Positions 63,325-64,000 of a DNA stretch of 64,000 bases are shown piece by piece; the stretch's first letter is position 1, and the number at the start of each line of letters is the position of its first letter. The position numbers were made by a program, and so were the translations under genes. This stretch comes from Pseudoalteromonas lipolytica (lineage in GTDB: Bacteria > Pseudomonadota > Gammaproteobacteria > Enterobacterales > Alteromonadaceae): assembly GCF_001306915.1 (NCBI RefSeq), contig NZ_LJTC01000011.1:103931-167930 (forward strand), in the 5' to 3' direction. The notes under the pieces are model-generated. The model was not told where the DNA came from and did not search any database. It saw nothing but the letters and a program-made list of their open reading frames with translations.

Positions 63325-63791
63325 TACTCAGCCTCGTCTTCATCTGGTAATTGAACTTCGTTATTTGTAATCAATACATCTAACGATGTAGATAATTTAA
63401 CTGGCCCGTCACCGAGAGGATAAAACGTTTTCCATTTATCACCTTGGCGATCTCTAAAAAGGGCTACAATGGCAACAAAACGCGCATTTTCTGCTTGTTC
63501 AAATTCTATTTTTGTTTTCTCAGCGGGGTTAATTGTTTTTTCTTCTACGGTGATCAACGTATTTGATAAAACTGACTTATCTGATTTCCACAAATCTTCA
63601 AACGTCGCCGTTTTAAAACTCTGTATGTCCGAAAGTTGATACACTCTTAGTACCACAGGCAGAGCTTCATCAAATTGGTTCAAATTAAGATTATCTGTCG
63701 CAGTGATATCTAGCTCTACATTTGTGCTCATACATGCTGTTAAAGACATAAACAAAGTAATTAGCACTGCTTTTTTAATTGCAAAACGCAT
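63324..63791 (-). CDS. tssJ: T6SS outer-membrane lipoprotein TssJ
   Basis: A 155-residue lipoprotein with signal MRFAIKKAVLITLFMSLTAC and lipidated Cys20 (lipobox LTAC). The mature beta-sandwich includes PVVLRVYQLSDIQSFKTATF and the EDLWKSD loop that binds TssM. It is the first core gene of the operon visible in the window. Confidence 0.93.
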   Translation of the reverse strand: MRFAIKKAVLITLFMSLTACMSTNVELDITATDNLNLNQFDEALPVVLRVYQLSDIQSFKTATFEDLWKSDKSVLSNTLITVEEKTINPAEKTKIEFEQAENARFVAIVALFRDRQGDKWKTFYPLGDGPVKLSTSLDVLITNNEVQLPDEDEAE

Positions 63792-63819
63792 TCAAAACCC
63801 CATTGATTTATTAGATTAA

Positions 63820-64000
63820 TTAATTTTTACAAAGAACTTCTTCGTAAACAGGACAGATTACTCGATTAAATCGCACTGATGCGCAATCGGACCATTTATG
63901 ACTATTGAATATTTTCGTAAAAATACCTGAACGTCTATTTTCTTGGTTATCAACAGCAAGAGACTTAATAACCACATCATCTACAGAAGAGATTATTTTT
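63820..64000 (-). CDS. Partial gene, C-terminal end only (unidentified)
   Basis: A frame open to the window edge encodes 59 residues that include RSGIFTKIFNSHKWSDCASV and end EEVLCKN. It stops 28 bp before tssJ and is probably the preceding gene of the T6SS operon. Too little is present to name a family. Confidence 0.45.
   Translation of the reverse strand, partial: KIISSVDDVVIKSLAVDNQENRRSGIFTKIFNSHKWSDCASVRFNRVICPVYEEVLCKN

Noticed and set aside
1..64000. CRISPR array, insertion sequence, tRNA or rRNA
   Set aside because: No regularly spaced short repeats, transposase motifs or cloverleaf sequences were recognised; repeats here are gene duplications.

Overview
The window looks like chromosomal DNA of a marine gammaproteobacterium, most likely Pseudoalteromonas or a close Alteromonadales relative. 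This rests on the AT-rich but not extreme composition, the TonB receptor and SoxR neighbourhood, and the style of the type VI secretion (T6SS) proteins. It is an inference from protein appearance, not from a marker gene.

Layout. (1) 1-3.0 kb is ordinary chromosome: the 3' end of a TonB-dependent receptor, then an SGNH hydrolase, a DsrE-like periplasmic protein and a flavodoxin-fold oxidoreductase with a SoxR-type promoter. (2) 3.0-26.4 kb is an accessory island bounded by a 161-bp direct repeat. The repeat holds the SoxR operator and the first 40 codons of soxR. The left copy is a truncated soxR with an in-frame deletion; the right copy is the intact soxR gene. (3) 26.7-34.8 kb is an array of membrane-protein paralogues that look like immunity proteins. 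(4) 34.8-64.0 kb is a complete T6SS cluster on the minus strand with all thirteen core genes (tssA-M), tagF, a PAAR-like tip protein, adaptor-type genes (DUF3540, a possible HEAT-like protein, DUF2169, a thiolase-like protein) and a large MIX/VasX-like effector.

The island is an archive of T6SS and Rhs toxin-immunity modules. Most immunity genes are intact. Their toxins survive as 3' tails, frameshifted C-terminal domains or Rhs ends without an N-terminus. Recognisable toxin activities are an ADP-ribosyltransferase with an ADP-ribosylglycohydrolase immunity (Tre1/Tri1 logic), non-specific endonucleases with YezG-type immunities, a PD-(D/E)XK-type nuclease, a DUF3380 muramidase, a probable TIGR02594-type amidase, and a probable Ntox15 tail with GAD-like/DUF1851 (Tdi1-type) immunities. 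Blocks inside the island are duplicated and mosaic, with three related copies of a GAD-like/YezG block.

How the parts fit: the T6SS builds the sheath (TssB/C), tube (Hcp), tip (VgrG plus PAAR-like) and membrane complex (TssJ/L/M), recycled by ClpV. The genes after vgrG load and deliver the MIX effector, and the following membrane proteins probably protect against it and related toxins. The island upstream of soxR would protect against toxins of sibling strains. Two small genes between tssC and hcp are a candidate undescribed cargo effector and periplasmic immunity pair. I saw no tRNA, rRNA, CRISPR array or transposase.
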